Of a DNA stretch of 64,000 nt, positions 25,067-33,214 are shown piece after piece (position 1 is the stretch's first letter; every line of letters begins with the position of its first letter). The notes below the pieces were generated by a model. The model was given only the letters and a program-made list of their open reading frames with translations, was not told the DNA's origin and did not search any database. Source of the stretch: Cellulomonas aerilata (GTDB lineage: Bacteria > Actinomycetota > Actinomycetes > Actinomycetales > Cellulomonadaceae); assembly GCF_007991755.1 (NCBI RefSeq), contig NZ_BJYY01000022.1, positions 82,943 to 146,942 on the forward strand. The letters run 5' to 3'. A program made the translations under genes and the position numbers.

Positions 25067-25767
25067 GCGCTGGTGCTGCGCCGCACCATCTCGGCGATCC
25101 AGGTCGGCGCGAACGGGGACGTGCAGCCCGGCGGGGTCGGGTAGTCCTTCAGGACCTCCAGGCGCTCGCCGATGTCGACGGCCCGGGCGCGGTGGTCGGG
25201 GTGGTCGATCCCGATCTGCGCCAGGCAGTGGTTCATGGCCCACTGCAGCCGGTCCGGGGCGTCCTTCAGCTGCGTCTCGACGACGTCGAGCAGCCCCGCG
25301 AGGTCCAGCCCGTCGGGGCTCTTGGCCACCCGGTCGGTGGTCAGCGCCCAACCGGCGCCGGCGACCACCGGATCGGGATCGGTGGACCAGGCCACGCGCA
25401 GCTCCTCGGCGTGCGGGCTCTTCCTCACCACGTACCCCACGAGCCAGTCGTGCACCTTCGGCGCGCCGGCCTCGCGGACCATGGCGTCCAGCTCGGACCG
25501 CGAGAAGGCCTTCGGGCGGCAGACGAGGACCGCGAGCAGCCGCGCCGCGGTGTCCTGCGTCGCCCACAGCGCGATCGCGAGCTCGTGCTGGGTCCGCAGC
25601 CGCTTCGCCAGCGCCCGGAGCCGGCCGAGGTTCACGCCGTGGTCGTCACCGTGACGCTCGTTCACCGCACGTGCCCTCGGGTCCTCGAGCGAGGCGAGCT
25701 CGGCCCTCACCTCGGCCAGCAGGTCGGCCACCGACGCGGTGGTCGCCGTCGTCCCCGGTTCAGACAC
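25063..25767 (-). CDS. DNA alkylation repair (AlkD-like, HEAT-repeat) protein
   Basis: The 234-residue all-helical protein matches the DNA_alkylation (AlkC/AlkD) family: LWATQDTAARLLAVLV, WLVGYVVRKSPHAEELRVAW and WAMNHCLAQIGIDHPDHRARA. AlkD removes cationic N3- and N7-alkylpurines without base flipping. Whether this member is catalytic is not certain from sequence. ATG 25767 overlaps the end of the upstream PLP-enzyme gene by eight bases, so the two are co-transcribed. The pairing makes no obvious functional sense. Confidence 0.8.
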   Translation of the reverse strand: MSEPGTTATTASVADLLAEVRAELASLEDPRARAVNERHGDDHGVNLGRLRALAKRLRTQHELAIALWATQDTAARLLAVLVCRPKAFSRSELDAMVREAGAPKVHDWLVGYVVRKSPHAEELRVAWSTDPDPVVAGAGWALTTDRVAKSPDGLDLAGLLDVVETQLKDAPDRLQWAMNHCLAQIGIDHPDHRARAVDIGERLEVLKDYPTPPGCTSPFAPTWIAEMVRRSTSA

Positions 25768-27094
25768 CGCTGGGCACCGTGCTGTCCAGCGCGGCGCACA
25801 GGTCCGCCCACAGGTCCTCGACGTCCTCGACGCCCACCGACAGCCGCAGCAGGTCCTCCGGGACGGTCTCGGACTCCGTGGCGAACCGGCGGCGCCGCTC
25901 CAGCGTCGACTCCACCCCGCCCAGGCTGGTGGCCGGCACCCACAGGCGCAGCGCGTCGACGACCGCGTCGGCCACGCCTGCGCCGCCCGCGGGGCGCAGG
26001 CCGATGATCGAGCCGTAGCCGGTCATCAGCGTCGACGCGCGCTCGTGGCCCGGGTCGTCGGGCAGGCTCGGGTGGCGCACCTCCAGCACGGCCGGGTGCT
26101 CGGCCAGGCGCCGGGCGAGCTCGGCGGCGTTCGCCTGCGACCGCTCCACCCGCAGGTGCAGGGTGCGCAGGCCCCGCAGCGCGAGCCAGACCTCCCACGG
26201 GCCGGCGATCGCGCCGTGCAGCGTCCGGTACGCCAGGAAGCGGGCGTGCAGGGCGGCGTCGTCGACGACGACGGCCCCGAGGACCACGTCGCTGTGGCCC
26301 GCGAGGTACTTGGTGACCGAGTGCACGACGACGTCCGCCCCGAGGCCCAGGGGGCGCTGCCCGAGCGGGGTCGCGAAGGTGTTGTCCACGGCGACCGGGA
26401 CGCCCACGGAGTGGGCCGCCTCGACGAGCGCCGGCAGGTCGGCGACCTCGAGCATCGGGTTGGTCGGGGACTCCAGCCACAGCAGCGAGGTCGGCGCCGC
26501 GCGGACGGCGGCCACCACGGCATCGGTGTCGGCGATGTCGACCTTGACGACCTCGACGCCGGCACGCGTGGCCAGGTCGGCCGCGAACCCGAGCGTCACC
26601 TGGTAGGCGTGCCGCGGGACGACGAGGCGCCCGGCGGCCGGGACCAGCGACATCACGGCCGCGATGGCCGCCATGCCGGAGGAGAACACCAGCGCCGGCT
26701 GGGCGGCGCCCTCGAGGTCGGCGAGCGCCCGCTCGAATGGCACCCACGTCTCGGTGCCGGAGCGGGCGTAGAGCAGCTCCCCGGGCGGCGGGGTGCCGGT
26801 GGAGACGTACGTGGACGACAGCACCACAGGCGGGTTCACGGGTCCGCCGGGCGTGCGCGACGGACGTCCGGAGGCCACGGCGACCGTGGCCGGGGCGAGC
26901 CCGGTCAGGTGCCGGTCGGCGGCGTCGGGCGCGCCGGCGGACGCCGTCGGGGCGGGCGTGCCGGTGACGGTCGGTGCACCGGGGTCGGGTGCACCGGGGT
27001 CGGGTGCGCCGCGGTCGGGTGCGCCGCGGTCGGGTGCACCGGCGGGCTCGACGGCGCCGACGGCCTGGTCCACGGGGGACGTCTGGGGATCCAC
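25760..27094 (-). CDS. PLP-dependent transsulfuration enzyme (cystathionine gamma-synthase/lyase family)
   Basis: Fold-type I PLP enzyme of the Cys/Met metabolism family. The PLP lysine is Lys262 in HSVTKYLAGHSDV. LESPTNPMLEVADL, VDNTFATPLGQRPL, and the Tyr/Arg pair in LYARSGTETW complete the signature. Sequence alone does not separate synthase, lyase and homocysteine/methionine variants. The first 60 residues are an added Ala/Pro/Gly-rich tail with five-residue GAPDP/GAPDR repeats. TACCCT ending six bases before GTG 27094 supports the long start. Confidence 0.88.
   Translation of the reverse strand: MDPQTSPVDQAVGAVEPAGAPDRGAPDRGAPDPGAPDPGAPTVTGTPAPTASAGAPDAADRHLTGLAPATVAVASGRPSRTPGGPVNPPVVLSSTYVSTGTPPPGELLYARSGTETWVPFERALADLEGAAQPALVFSSGMAAIAAVMSLVPAAGRLVVPRHAYQVTLGFAADLATRAGVEVVKVDIADTDAVVAAVRAAPTSLLWLESPTNPMLEVADLPALVEAAHSVGVPVAVDNTFATPLGQRPLGLGADVVVHSVTKYLAGHSDVVLGAVVVDDAALHARFLAYRTLHGAIAGPWEVWLALRGLRTLHLRVERSQANAAELARRLAEHPAVLEVRHPSLPDDPGHERASTLMTGYGSIIGLRPAGGAGVADAVVDALRLWVPATSLGGVESTLERRRRFATESETVPEDLLRLSVGVEDVEDLWADLCAALDSTVPSGV
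26971..27042 (-). repeat. 15-base in-frame tandem repeat at the PLP-enzyme N-terminus
   Basis: Four to five copies of a 15-base unit (plus strand GGTGCACCGGGGTCG or GGTGCGCCGCGGTCG) encode GAPDP/GAPDR repeats. The period preserves reading frame. Confidence 0.85.
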
Positions 27095-27100
27095 GCCGTC

Positions 27101-27106
27101 AGGGTA
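27101..27106 (-). promoter_or_regulatory. -10 element TACCCT, leaderless promoter
   Basis: TACCCT on the minus strand ends six bases before GTG 27094, so the PLP-enzyme mRNA is probably leaderless. Confidence 0.55.
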
Positions 27107-27171
27107 GTGCGGGGCCGGGGCCGCCCTCGCGCCACCCTCGCGCCGTGGCGGGCCGGACGCCCCCCGGCCGG

Positions 27172-27177
27172 TAGGGT
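27172..27177 (+). promoter_or_regulatory. -10 element TAGGGT, leaderless promoter of ddl
   Basis: TAGGGT is followed by eight bases and ATG 27186. It is divergent from the PLP-enzyme promoter. Confidence 0.5.
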
Positions 27178-27185
27178 CGGGCGCG

Positions 27186-28343
27186 ATGGAGACCTCGCCC
27201 GCGCCCGTGCCGCCCCTCGACCCGGATCAGCCGCGGGACCGTCCGCGGGTCATGCTGCTGTTCGGCGGCCGCTCCGGCGAGCACGCCATCAGCTGCTCGA
27301 CCGCCGGCGGGGTGCTGCGGGCGATCGACCGGACGAAGTACGACGTCGTCCCGGTCGGCATCACCCGGTCCGGACGCTGGGTGCTGGTCGACGACGACCC
27401 GGACGCGTGGTCCATCACGGACGGCCACCTGCCCGAGGTGCTGGACGGTCCGGCGCAGGTGCTGCTGCCGCAGTCGGCAGGCGACCGTGACCTGCAGGTG
27501 CTCAGCAACGGAGCCCCACCGGCCCTGCTCGGGTCCGTCGACGTCGTCTTCCCCCTGCTGCACGGGCCGTTCGGCGAGGACGGCACGATCCAGGGGATGC
27601 TCGAGCTCGTCGACCTGCGCTACGTCGGTGCGGGTGTGCTCGCGTCGGCCGTCGGCATGGACAAGCACGTGATGAAGATGGTGCTCGCCGGGCACGGGCT
27701 GCCGATCGCGCCCTTCACCGTGATCCGTCCCGGGGAGTTCGACCGGGACCCGCAGGTGTGGACCGAGACCGTCGCGGCCCTCGGGCTCCCGGTGTTCGTC
27801 AAGCCGGCGCGGGCCGGGTCGAGCCTGGGCATCACCAAGGTCGAGAACCTCGCCGACCTGCCGGCTGCGATCGCCGCGGCGCAGCAGCACGACCCGAAGG
27901 TCGTCGTCGAGGCCGGCATCCGCGGCCGGGAGATCGAGTGCGCGGTGCTCGGCGGACGTCCGGGTCAGCCCGCGCGGGCCTCGCAGCCCGGCGAGATCGT
28001 CGTGACCGACACCCGGCACGGGTTCTACGACTTCGAGGCCAAGTACCTCGACGAGGCGGGCGTGCAGCTGACGTGCCCGGCGGACCTGCCGGCCGACGTG
28101 CTGGAGGAGGTGCGGGCGATCGCCGTCCGGACCTTCGACGCCGTGGGCTGCGAGGGGCTCGCCCGCGTCGACGTCTTCGTCACGCCCGACGACGGCGTGG
28201 TCGTCAATGAGATCAACACCATGCCGGGCTTCACGCCGTTCTCCATGTACCCCCGGATGTGGCAGGCCTCGGGGCTGTCCTACCCCGACCTGATCGACGA
28301 GCTGGTCGAGCTCGCGCTCGGCCGCCCCACCGGCCTGCGCTGA
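27186..28343 (+). CDS. ddl: D-alanine--D-alanine ligase
   Basis: ATP-grasp enzyme that makes the D-Ala-D-Ala terminus of peptidoglycan precursors. FGGRSGEHAISC starts the N-terminal domain (about residue 24), FPLLHGPFGEDGTIQG is the first Ddl signature, FVKPARAGSSLGITKV is the nucleotide-binding lid, and VNEINTMPGFTPFSMYPRMW the second signature. FYDFEAKY carries the Tyr typical of D-Ala ligases rather than the VanA-type loop. The 385-residue length includes a Pro-rich N-terminal 20 residues. Cytoplasmic. Confidence 0.96.
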   Translation: METSPAPVPPLDPDQPRDRPRVMLLFGGRSGEHAISCSTAGGVLRAIDRTKYDVVPVGITRSGRWVLVDDDPDAWSITDGHLPEVLDGPAQVLLPQSAGDRDLQVLSNGAPPALLGSVDVVFPLLHGPFGEDGTIQGMLELVDLRYVGAGVLASAVGMDKHVMKMVLAGHGLPIAPFTVIRPGEFDRDPQVWTETVAALGLPVFVKPARAGSSLGITKVENLADLPAAIAAAQQHDPKVVVEAGIRGREIECAVLGGRPGQPARASQPGEIVVTDTRHGFYDFEAKYLDEAGVQLTCPADLPADVLEEVRAIAVRTFDAVGCEGLARVDVFVTPDDGVVVNEINTMPGFTPFSMYPRMWQASGLSYPDLIDELVELALGRPTGLR

Positions 28344-28379
28344 GCCGGCTCGCCGCCGGCTCCCCGCGTCCGGCTCGCG

Positions 28380-28400
28380 GCCGGCCGGCCACCGGCCGGC
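28380..28400. terminator. hairpin between convergent ddl and DUF3515 genes
   Basis: GCCGGCCGG and CCGGCCGGC form a perfect nine-base-pair stem with a three-base loop. It is placed to act on both convergent transcripts. Confidence 0.5.
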
Positions 28401-28422
28401 TACGGGCTCGGCTGCGGGCGGG

Positions 28423-28950
28423 CTACAGGCACTGCCGGACCTGCTCGGTGTGCGCGATCGCGCGGCCGAGGTCGACGAGGAACGACGTCGACCGCTCGGA
28501 CGTGACGGACGTCGGCACGGTCACCTCCACCGCGGGCAGCCGCCCGTAGGTGGTGAAGGTCCACGGCGTGCCGGCCGCCTCGTCGCCGGGGACGGTCACC
28601 CAGTCCACGCTCGTGCCGGACTCGTCGGTGGCGGTCACGCACTGGTCGGTGGTGGGAGGCAGCGGCTCGACGCCGCAGCGGAGCACGATGGCGTCCCGCG
28701 CGTCGCCGTCGGTCCACGCGGCGGTCGCCTGGCTCGTCGTCTCGGTCCGCCGGGCGACCCCGAGCTCGTCCGGCAGGGCCAGGACGACCTGCGCGCACAC
28801 CGGGTCGCCGGCGAACGGTGCGGCGCCCACGCTCACCGCAGACGAGCAGCCCGCGAGCAGCGTCAGGCCGACCCCGACCCCGACCGACGCCGGGGTCGTC
28901 CACCGGCGCGCGGACGGGCGCGCGCGGACGGAGGCGCTCGCGGGGGGCAT
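28423..28950 (-). CDS. DUF3515 lipoprotein
   Basis: The 175-residue protein has an Arg-rich N-terminus, a hydrophobic stretch and lipobox LLAGC with Cys35, so it should be a surface lipoprotein. The mature part matches DUF3515: DPVCAQVVLALPDELG, VLRCGVEPLPPTTDQC and VDWVTVP...FTTYGRLPAVEVTVP. This family regularly sits between ddl and thiL in Actinobacteria; its function is unknown. Four Cys in the mature part could form disulfides. ATG 28950 has TACCGT six bases upstream. Confidence 0.88.
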   Translation of the reverse strand: MPPASASVRARPSARRWTTPASVGVGVGLTLLAGCSSAVSVGAAPFAGDPVCAQVVLALPDELGVARRTETTSQATAAWTDGDARDAIVLRCGVEPLPPTTDQCVTATDESGTSVDWVTVPGDEAAGTPWTFTTYGRLPAVEVTVPTSVTSERSTSFLVDLGRAIAHTEQVRQCL

Positions 28951-28956
28951 GACGCC

Positions 28957-28962
28957 ACGGTA
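28957..28962 (-). promoter_or_regulatory. -10 element TACCGT, leaderless promoter
   Basis: TACCGT on the minus strand ends six bases before ATG 28950. Confidence 0.5.
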
Positions 28963-29101
28963 CCCGCGGCACGTGCGGCGGATCCGGCGGCGAGCCGCAC
29001 GGCGACCGCGGGCGCGGGCGCACGGTGGTGGGACCGCGGTGGGACCACGGGGCGGGACCGCGGTGGGACCAGCGGTGCGGCCCGGCGGGGACGGCGGTGG
29101 G

Positions 29102-29107
29102 TACCGT
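29102..29107 (+). promoter_or_regulatory. -10 element TACCGT, leaderless promoter of thiL
   Basis: TACCGT is followed by seven bases and GTG 29115. This favours GTG 29115 over GTG 29106, which overlaps the hexamer. Confidence 0.5.
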
Positions 29108-29114
29108 GTCGGCC

Positions 29115-30116
29115 GTGACCCCCGAGCCGCCCGCGCGGTCCCCGCTGACCGTGTCCGACGTCTCCGAGGACGACCTGCTCGCCCTGATCTTCCCGCTGCT
29201 GCCCGCCGGCGCGGACACCGTGCTCGGCCCCGGCGACGACGCCGCGATCGTCCGGGCCCCGGACGGCCGGGTGGTGGTGTCCACCGACGTGCTGGTCGAG
29301 GACCGCCACTTCCGGCGCGACTGGTCCAGCGGGGAGGACGTCGGCTGGCGCGCCGCCGTGCAGAACCTCGCCGACATCGCGGCGATGGGCGCGCGGCCGA
29401 CGTCGGTCGTGGTCACCCTCGTGGCGCCGGGCGACCTGCCGGTGGAGTGGGTGACCGGGTTCGCGCGCGGGCTCGCGGCGGCCTGCGGTCCGGCCGGAGT
29501 CGGCGTCGTGGGGGGCGACCTGTCCGGCGGGGACCGGGTGGTGGTGACCGTCGCGGTCCACGGCGACCTCGGCGGGCGGGCGCCGGTGCTGCGGTCCGGT
29601 GCCCGGGCGGGCGACGTCGTCGCGCACGCCGGGGTCCGCGGCCGTTCCGCGGCAGGGCTGGCGCTGCTCCTCGCGGGACACGCCGACGCCGCCCCGGAGC
29701 TGGTCCGCGCCTACCTGCGCCCCGACCCGCCGCTCGCCGCCGGACCGGCCGCCGCGCTCGCCGGGGCCACCGCGATGCTGGACGTGTCCGACGGGCTGCT
29801 GCGCGACGCCGGCCGCATCGCCCGCGCCAGCGGCGTCGTGCTCGACCTCGACGCGGTCGCGACCGCGCTCCCGGACGACCTGGCGGCCGTGGGGGCGGCT
29901 GCCGCACTGCTCGGGGCGAGCGCGGCGGAGTGGGTGCTGACCGGTGGCGAGGACCACGGCCTGCTGGCGACGTTCCCCGCCGGAGCGGACCTGCCCGCAC
30001 CGTTCCGGCGCATCGGCCGGGCGCGGACCGTCGGGCCCGACGCGAGGGGCGGGGTGCTGGTCGACGGCGAGCCGCCTGCGGTCGGCACGACCGGCTGGGA
30101 CCACTTCGCGCGCTGA
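29115..30116 (+). CDS. thiL: thiamine-monophosphate kinase
   Basis: Phosphorylates thiamine monophosphate to the active cofactor thiamine pyrophosphate. The 333-residue protein has the AIRS/ThiL fold with GPGDDAAIV (metal-binding Asp pair), STDVLVEDRHFRRDW, NLADIAAMGARPT, GVVGGDLSGGD and MLDVSDGLLRDAGRIA. The C-terminus LTGGEDHGLLATF is also diagnostic. It stands alone on its transcript with a likely leaderless start. Confidence 0.95.
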   Translation: MTPEPPARSPLTVSDVSEDDLLALIFPLLPAGADTVLGPGDDAAIVRAPDGRVVVSTDVLVEDRHFRRDWSSGEDVGWRAAVQNLADIAAMGARPTSVVVTLVAPGDLPVEWVTGFARGLAAACGPAGVGVVGGDLSGGDRVVVTVAVHGDLGGRAPVLRSGARAGDVVAHAGVRGRSAAGLALLLAGHADAAPELVRAYLRPDPPLAAGPAAALAGATAMLDVSDGLLRDAGRIARASGVVLDLDAVATALPDDLAAVGAAAALLGASAAEWVLTGGEDHGLLATFPAGADLPAPFRRIGRARTVGPDARGGVLVDGEPPAVGTTGWDHFAR

Positions 30117-30150
30117 GCCAGCCGCCCGCCCGGGGCGGCAGCCGGACGGC

Positions 30151-30684
30151 TCAGCCTCGGCGCAGGCGGACCTCGAGCAGGGGTGCGCCGCCGAACTCCT
30201 CCATGCGCTCGGACCCGTCCGGGGTGAACCCGTGCCGGCGGTAGAAGTGCCGTGCGCGCTCGTTGGCGGCCAGCACCCACAGCGACACGGGGGTCCCGCT
30301 GCGCACGGCGTTCAGCACGGTGCGCATGAGGTCGCGGGCCACGCCCTTGCCCCACATCGTGGGGTCGAGGTACATGGAGTAGATCTCCTCCTGCTCCCGC
30401 GACGCGTCCTCGTCGCGGGCCGGGCCCACGCTGGCGAACCCGAGGATGCGACCGCCGTCGTCGGCCACCCAGGTCCGGACGCCGTCACGCTCGGCGTTGC
30501 GCAGGTCCGTGGCCCAGCGCTCGGTGCGGTCGGCCGGGTCGAGTGCTCTCAGGTAGTCCGCGGGGACGATGCCCTCGTAGGCCTGCTGCCACGACGCGAT
30601 GTGCACACGTGCGATCGAGGCCGCGTCGTCGACGCGGGCGGTCCTGATGGCGACCTCGGCTTCTTCACCCATGGGCCACACCAT
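30151..30684 (-). CDS. GNAT-family N-acetyltransferase
   Basis: A 177-residue acetyltransferase. IRTARVDDAASIARVHIASWQQAYEGIVP is the N-terminal strand-helix block, and EIYSMYLDPTMWGKGVARDLM is motif A with an acetyl-CoA pyrophosphate loop of form WGKGVA. LWVLAANERARHFYRRHGFTPDG is motif B. The acceptor substrate is unknown. ATG 30684 or 30672 could be the start. It is convergent with thiL. Confidence 0.9.
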   Translation of the reverse strand: MVWPMGEEAEVAIRTARVDDAASIARVHIASWQQAYEGIVPADYLRALDPADRTERWATDLRNAERDGVRTWVADDGGRILGFASVGPARDEDASREQEEIYSMYLDPTMWGKGVARDLMRTVLNAVRSGTPVSLWVLAANERARHFYRRHGFTPDGSERMEEFGGAPLLEVRLRRG

Positions 30685-30861
30685 GCCATCGACGGCTCGG
30701 GCATGCAGCCATCTGCCCGACAGGCGGCGGGTCGCCGGACCGATGTCACCGGGGCGTCACCCGGGGGACGGCTCCGGGTCGCCCACCGGCCCTCCCGCGT
30801 TCGCCGGGACGCGACGCGGCGGGCGCCGGCGCCGGCCGACGGGACGGCGCCCCGGACACGG

Positions 30862-30896
30862 CAGAGCCCGCCGGAGCGGTGCTCCGGCGGGCTCTG
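30862..30896 (-). terminator. terminator hairpin after rpmB
   Basis: CAGAGCCCGCCGGAGC and GCTCCGGCGGGCTCTG form a perfect 16-base-pair stem with a three-base loop, 21 bases past the rpmB stop on the minus strand. Confidence 0.8.
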
Positions 30897-30917
30897 GGAC
30901 GTTCTCGGGCGGCAGGC

Positions 30918-31109
30918 TCAGACGTGCCGGACGACCTTGCCGGCCTTCAGGCACGAGGTGCACACGTTCAGGCGCTTCGGAGCACCGGCCACCAGTGCGC
31001 GGACGCGCTGGATGTTCGGGTTCCAGCGGCGCTTCGTGCGGATGTGCGAGTGCGAGATGCTGTGCCCGAAGCTGGGGCCCTTGCCACAGACGTCGCAGTT
31101 GGCAGCCAC
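30918..31109 (-). CDS. rpmB: 50S ribosomal protein L28
   Basis: The 63-residue protein reads ANCDVCGKGPSFGHSISHSH, then RTKRRWNPNIQRVRA, then VCTSCLKAGKVVR. The two CxxC pairs (CDVC, CTSC) mark the zinc-binding form of L28. GTG 31109 follows AGGAGA; the frame is open further upstream but without family similarity. It is divergent from the DAK2-recG genes, as in other Actinobacteria. Confidence 0.96.
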   Translation of the reverse strand: MAANCDVCGKGPSFGHSISHSHIRTKRRWNPNIQRVRALVAGAPKRLNVCTSCLKAGKVVRHV

Positions 31110-31226
31110 GGTCTCTCCTGATCGTCGTGCACGCGCGACAGCGCGTAGGTAAATGGTCGGGGTTGCGGTGCGCGCCCTTGCCGGAGCGCTCCACATCTGC
31201 CCGGGCGCGGCCCGGGCAACCTGCAC

Positions 31227-31256
31227 AGACTAGCCGATGACCGGCGCGGTCCCCAA
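31227..31256 (-). promoter_or_regulatory. candidate rpmB promoter TTGGGG-N18-TAGTCT and leader hairpin
   Basis: On the minus strand TTGGGG and TAGTCT are 18 bases apart, about 115 bases before rpmB. The leader contains GCCCGGG-N5-CCCGGGC (31199-31217), a possible regulatory hairpin. Confidence 0.4.
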
Positions 31257-31346
31257 CCCGCGCCCGGTGGGGCAGGGTGTGATCTGCGCCGGGTCCCCGG
31301 CGGTCCCCTCCGCGCCGCGGCGCGTCGACCCCCAGGAGAGCACACG

Positions 31347-33020
31347 GTGGACGCAGGCACGGTGCGCGCCTGGGCCACCGCCGCCGCCCGTGCCCTCGCC
31401 GGGGCGCGCGGGTCCATCGACTCCCTCAACGTCTTCCCGGTGGCGGACGGCGACACCGGCACCAACCTCGCGCTGACCGTGGCCGAGGGGGCGGAGCACG
31501 CCGCCGACGCCGCCCCGGACGCGGCGGCGACCGAGGTGGCGGCGGCGTTCGCCCGCGGTGCGCTGCGCGGCGCCCGGGGCAACTCAGGGGTCATCGTCAG
31601 CCAGTACCTGCACGGCTTCGCCGCCGGCCTGGCCGCGGGTGGTCGGCCGTCCGGCCCCGCGACCGCGGGCGCATCGACGGACGCGACCGGGGGCGGGTCG
31701 ACGGACGCGACCGGGGGCGGGTCGACGGGTGCGACCGCCGGCGGCCAAGGCCTGGTCGTCGCCGGCGCGCTGGACGAGGCGCAGCGTGCGGCGCGCGCCG
31801 CCGTCGCGCGGCCGGTCGAGGGGACCATCCTCACCGCGGCCACCGCCGCGTCGGCCGCCGCCACCCGGGTGGCTCGCGAGGGCGGGGACGCCGTCGCCAC
31901 CGCGGCCGCTGCCGCGAGCGCGGCGCGCGAGGCGCTCGCGCGCAGCACGCAGGCGCTGGACGTCCTGCGCGCCGCCGGCGTGGTCGACGCCGGTGCGTCG
32001 GGGCTCGTGGTCATGCTCGAGGCGCTCGCGGCGGTCGTCCGCAACGCCGAGGTCCGCACGAGCGAGATCGCCGCGGTGGTCGCCCGTGCCGGGGCCGGGG
32101 CCGGAGCTGGGGCCGCGGCCGGTGTCGCGAGCGCGAGCGGGTCCCCGACCACGGTCGGCGGTGGGCCGCAGGCCCCCGGGCACCCGGAGGCCGCGGGGGA
32201 CGGCGAGCTCGAGGTGATGTTCGTCGTCGAGCCGAGGGAGGCCGCCGAGGCCGGCCAGGCGCGGGACGACCTGGCGCCGGCGCTCAGCGCGCGCATGCAG
32301 GCGCTGGGGGGATCGGTCGCCGTCGTCGGCGGGAGCGACGGCTGGCACGTCCACGTGCACACGGACCGTCCGGCGGACGCGATCCGCGCCGGGGCGGACG
32401 TCGGCGTGCTGAGCCAGGTCGTCGTCGGCCGGCTGACGTCCCCGGACGCGGACGGCCGGGACCTGGGCGTCGTGGCCGCGACCGGGGCGACCGGGCTGGT
32501 GGCGGACCTCGCCCGTGCCGGCGCGCTCGTCCTCGTCCTGACCGGCGCGCCGGTCCGGGCGCGGGACGTCCTGCGGGTCGTCGTGGACACCGGCGCGCGG
32601 CACGTCGTCGTGCTGCCCGGGTCGCCGGCGGCCGCCGCGGCGGCGCGCGCCGCGACCGGGCTCGCCGACGTGTCGGTCGACGTCCTGGACGCCGACGACG
32701 ACGTCCGCGTCGTCGTCGCGGTCACCGCGGGTGCCGGCACGGACGTCGACCGTGTGGGAGCGATGCGGGACGCCCTCGCCGCCGTCCGGACGACCACCGT
32801 CGAGGTCCCGGACACCGCCGCCGTGCTCGGCGCCGCCCGAGCCCTCCTCGACGACCACGGCGGCGAGCTGGTCACGGTGGTGGCCGGCGCGGACCTGGGT
32901 GCGCTCGCCCCGCTGCGTGCGGACCTGGTGCGTGCGCTGGGGGAGTCGCACCCGGACGTCGAGGTGGTCGTCCTCGCCGGCGGGCAGCCGGCGCCGGCGG
33001 CAGCGGTGGCGGTCGAGTGA
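31347..33020 (+). CDS. DAK2-domain protein (FakA/YloV-like, fatty-acid kinase catalytic subunit homologue)
   Basis: Residues about 1-200 form a DAK2 (DhaL-like) nucleotide-binding domain: SLNVFPVADGDTGTNLALT carries the Mg-binding aspartates and GARGNSGVIVSQYLHGFA the phosphate loop. The C-terminal part resembles the FakA middle and C-terminal domains (VVVLPGSPAAAAAA). In Firmicutes FakA works with FakB to phosphorylate fatty acids; no fakB gene is seen here, so the role is by homology. The DAK2 domain is interrupted by eight-residue GSTDATGG repeats near residues 108-132. GTG 31347 follows AGGAGAG. Confidence 0.88.
   Translation: MDAGTVRAWATAAARALAGARGSIDSLNVFPVADGDTGTNLALTVAEGAEHAADAAPDAAATEVAAAFARGALRGARGNSGVIVSQYLHGFAAGLAAGGRPSGPATAGASTDATGGGSTDATGGGSTGATAGGQGLVVAGALDEAQRAARAAVARPVEGTILTAATAASAAATRVAREGGDAVATAAAAASAAREALARSTQALDVLRAAGVVDAGASGLVVMLEALAAVVRNAEVRTSEIAAVVARAGAGAGAGAAAGVASASGSPTTVGGGPQAPGHPEAAGDGELEVMFVVEPREAAEAGQARDDLAPALSARMQALGGSVAVVGGSDGWHVHVHTDRPADAIRAGADVGVLSQVVVGRLTSPDADGRDLGVVAATGATGLVADLARAGALVLVLTGAPVRARDVLRVVVDTGARHVVVLPGSPAAAAAARAATGLADVSVDVLDADDDVRVVVAVTAGAGTDVDRVGAMRDALAAVRTTTVEVPDTAAVLGAARALLDDHGGELVTVVAGADLGALAPLRADLVRALGESHPDVEVVVLAGGQPAPAAAVAVE
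31669..31745 (+). repeat. 24-base in-frame tandem repeat in the DAK2 gene
   Basis: About three copies of a 24-base unit encode (A/G)STDATGG. It lies in a loop of the DAK2 domain and preserves frame. Confidence 0.85.
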
Positions 33021-33214
33021 GCCCGCACGCAGCAGTGGCGCGCGTGACGGACCACGCCGTGCACCGTGCCGTGGACCGAGCAGTGGACCGCGCGGTGGAC
33101 CGAGCCGCGTCGGTGTGGGCGGCGCGTCGTACCGTGCGCAGGGCAGACCTGCGGTCCGGTGCGACGCCCGGCCCGGGGACCCGAGGTCGGGCGAGCACGG
33201 GGAGGGACCGGTGA
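33017..33214 (+). CDS. small ORF bridging the DAK2 gene and recG (doubtful)
   Basis: A 65-codon frame starts on a GTGA overlap with the DAK2 gene and ends on a GTGA overlap with recG. The product is Arg/Ala/Val-rich with a four-residue DRAV repeat (VHRAVDRAVDRAVDRA) and resembles no family I know. The four-base overlaps at both ends argue for translational coupling; the composition argues for chance. It may only be spacer. Confidence 0.3.
   Translation: MSPHAAVARVTDHAVHRAVDRAVDRAVDRAASVWAARRTVRRADLRSGATPGPGTRGRASTGRDR
33062..33108. repeat. 12-base tandem repeat between the DAK2 gene and recG
   Basis: Close copies of GCAGTGGACCGA, including GCGGTGGACCGA and GCCGTGGACCGA, lie head to tail. 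They encode AVDR repeats in the doubtful small frame. Confidence 0.8.
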
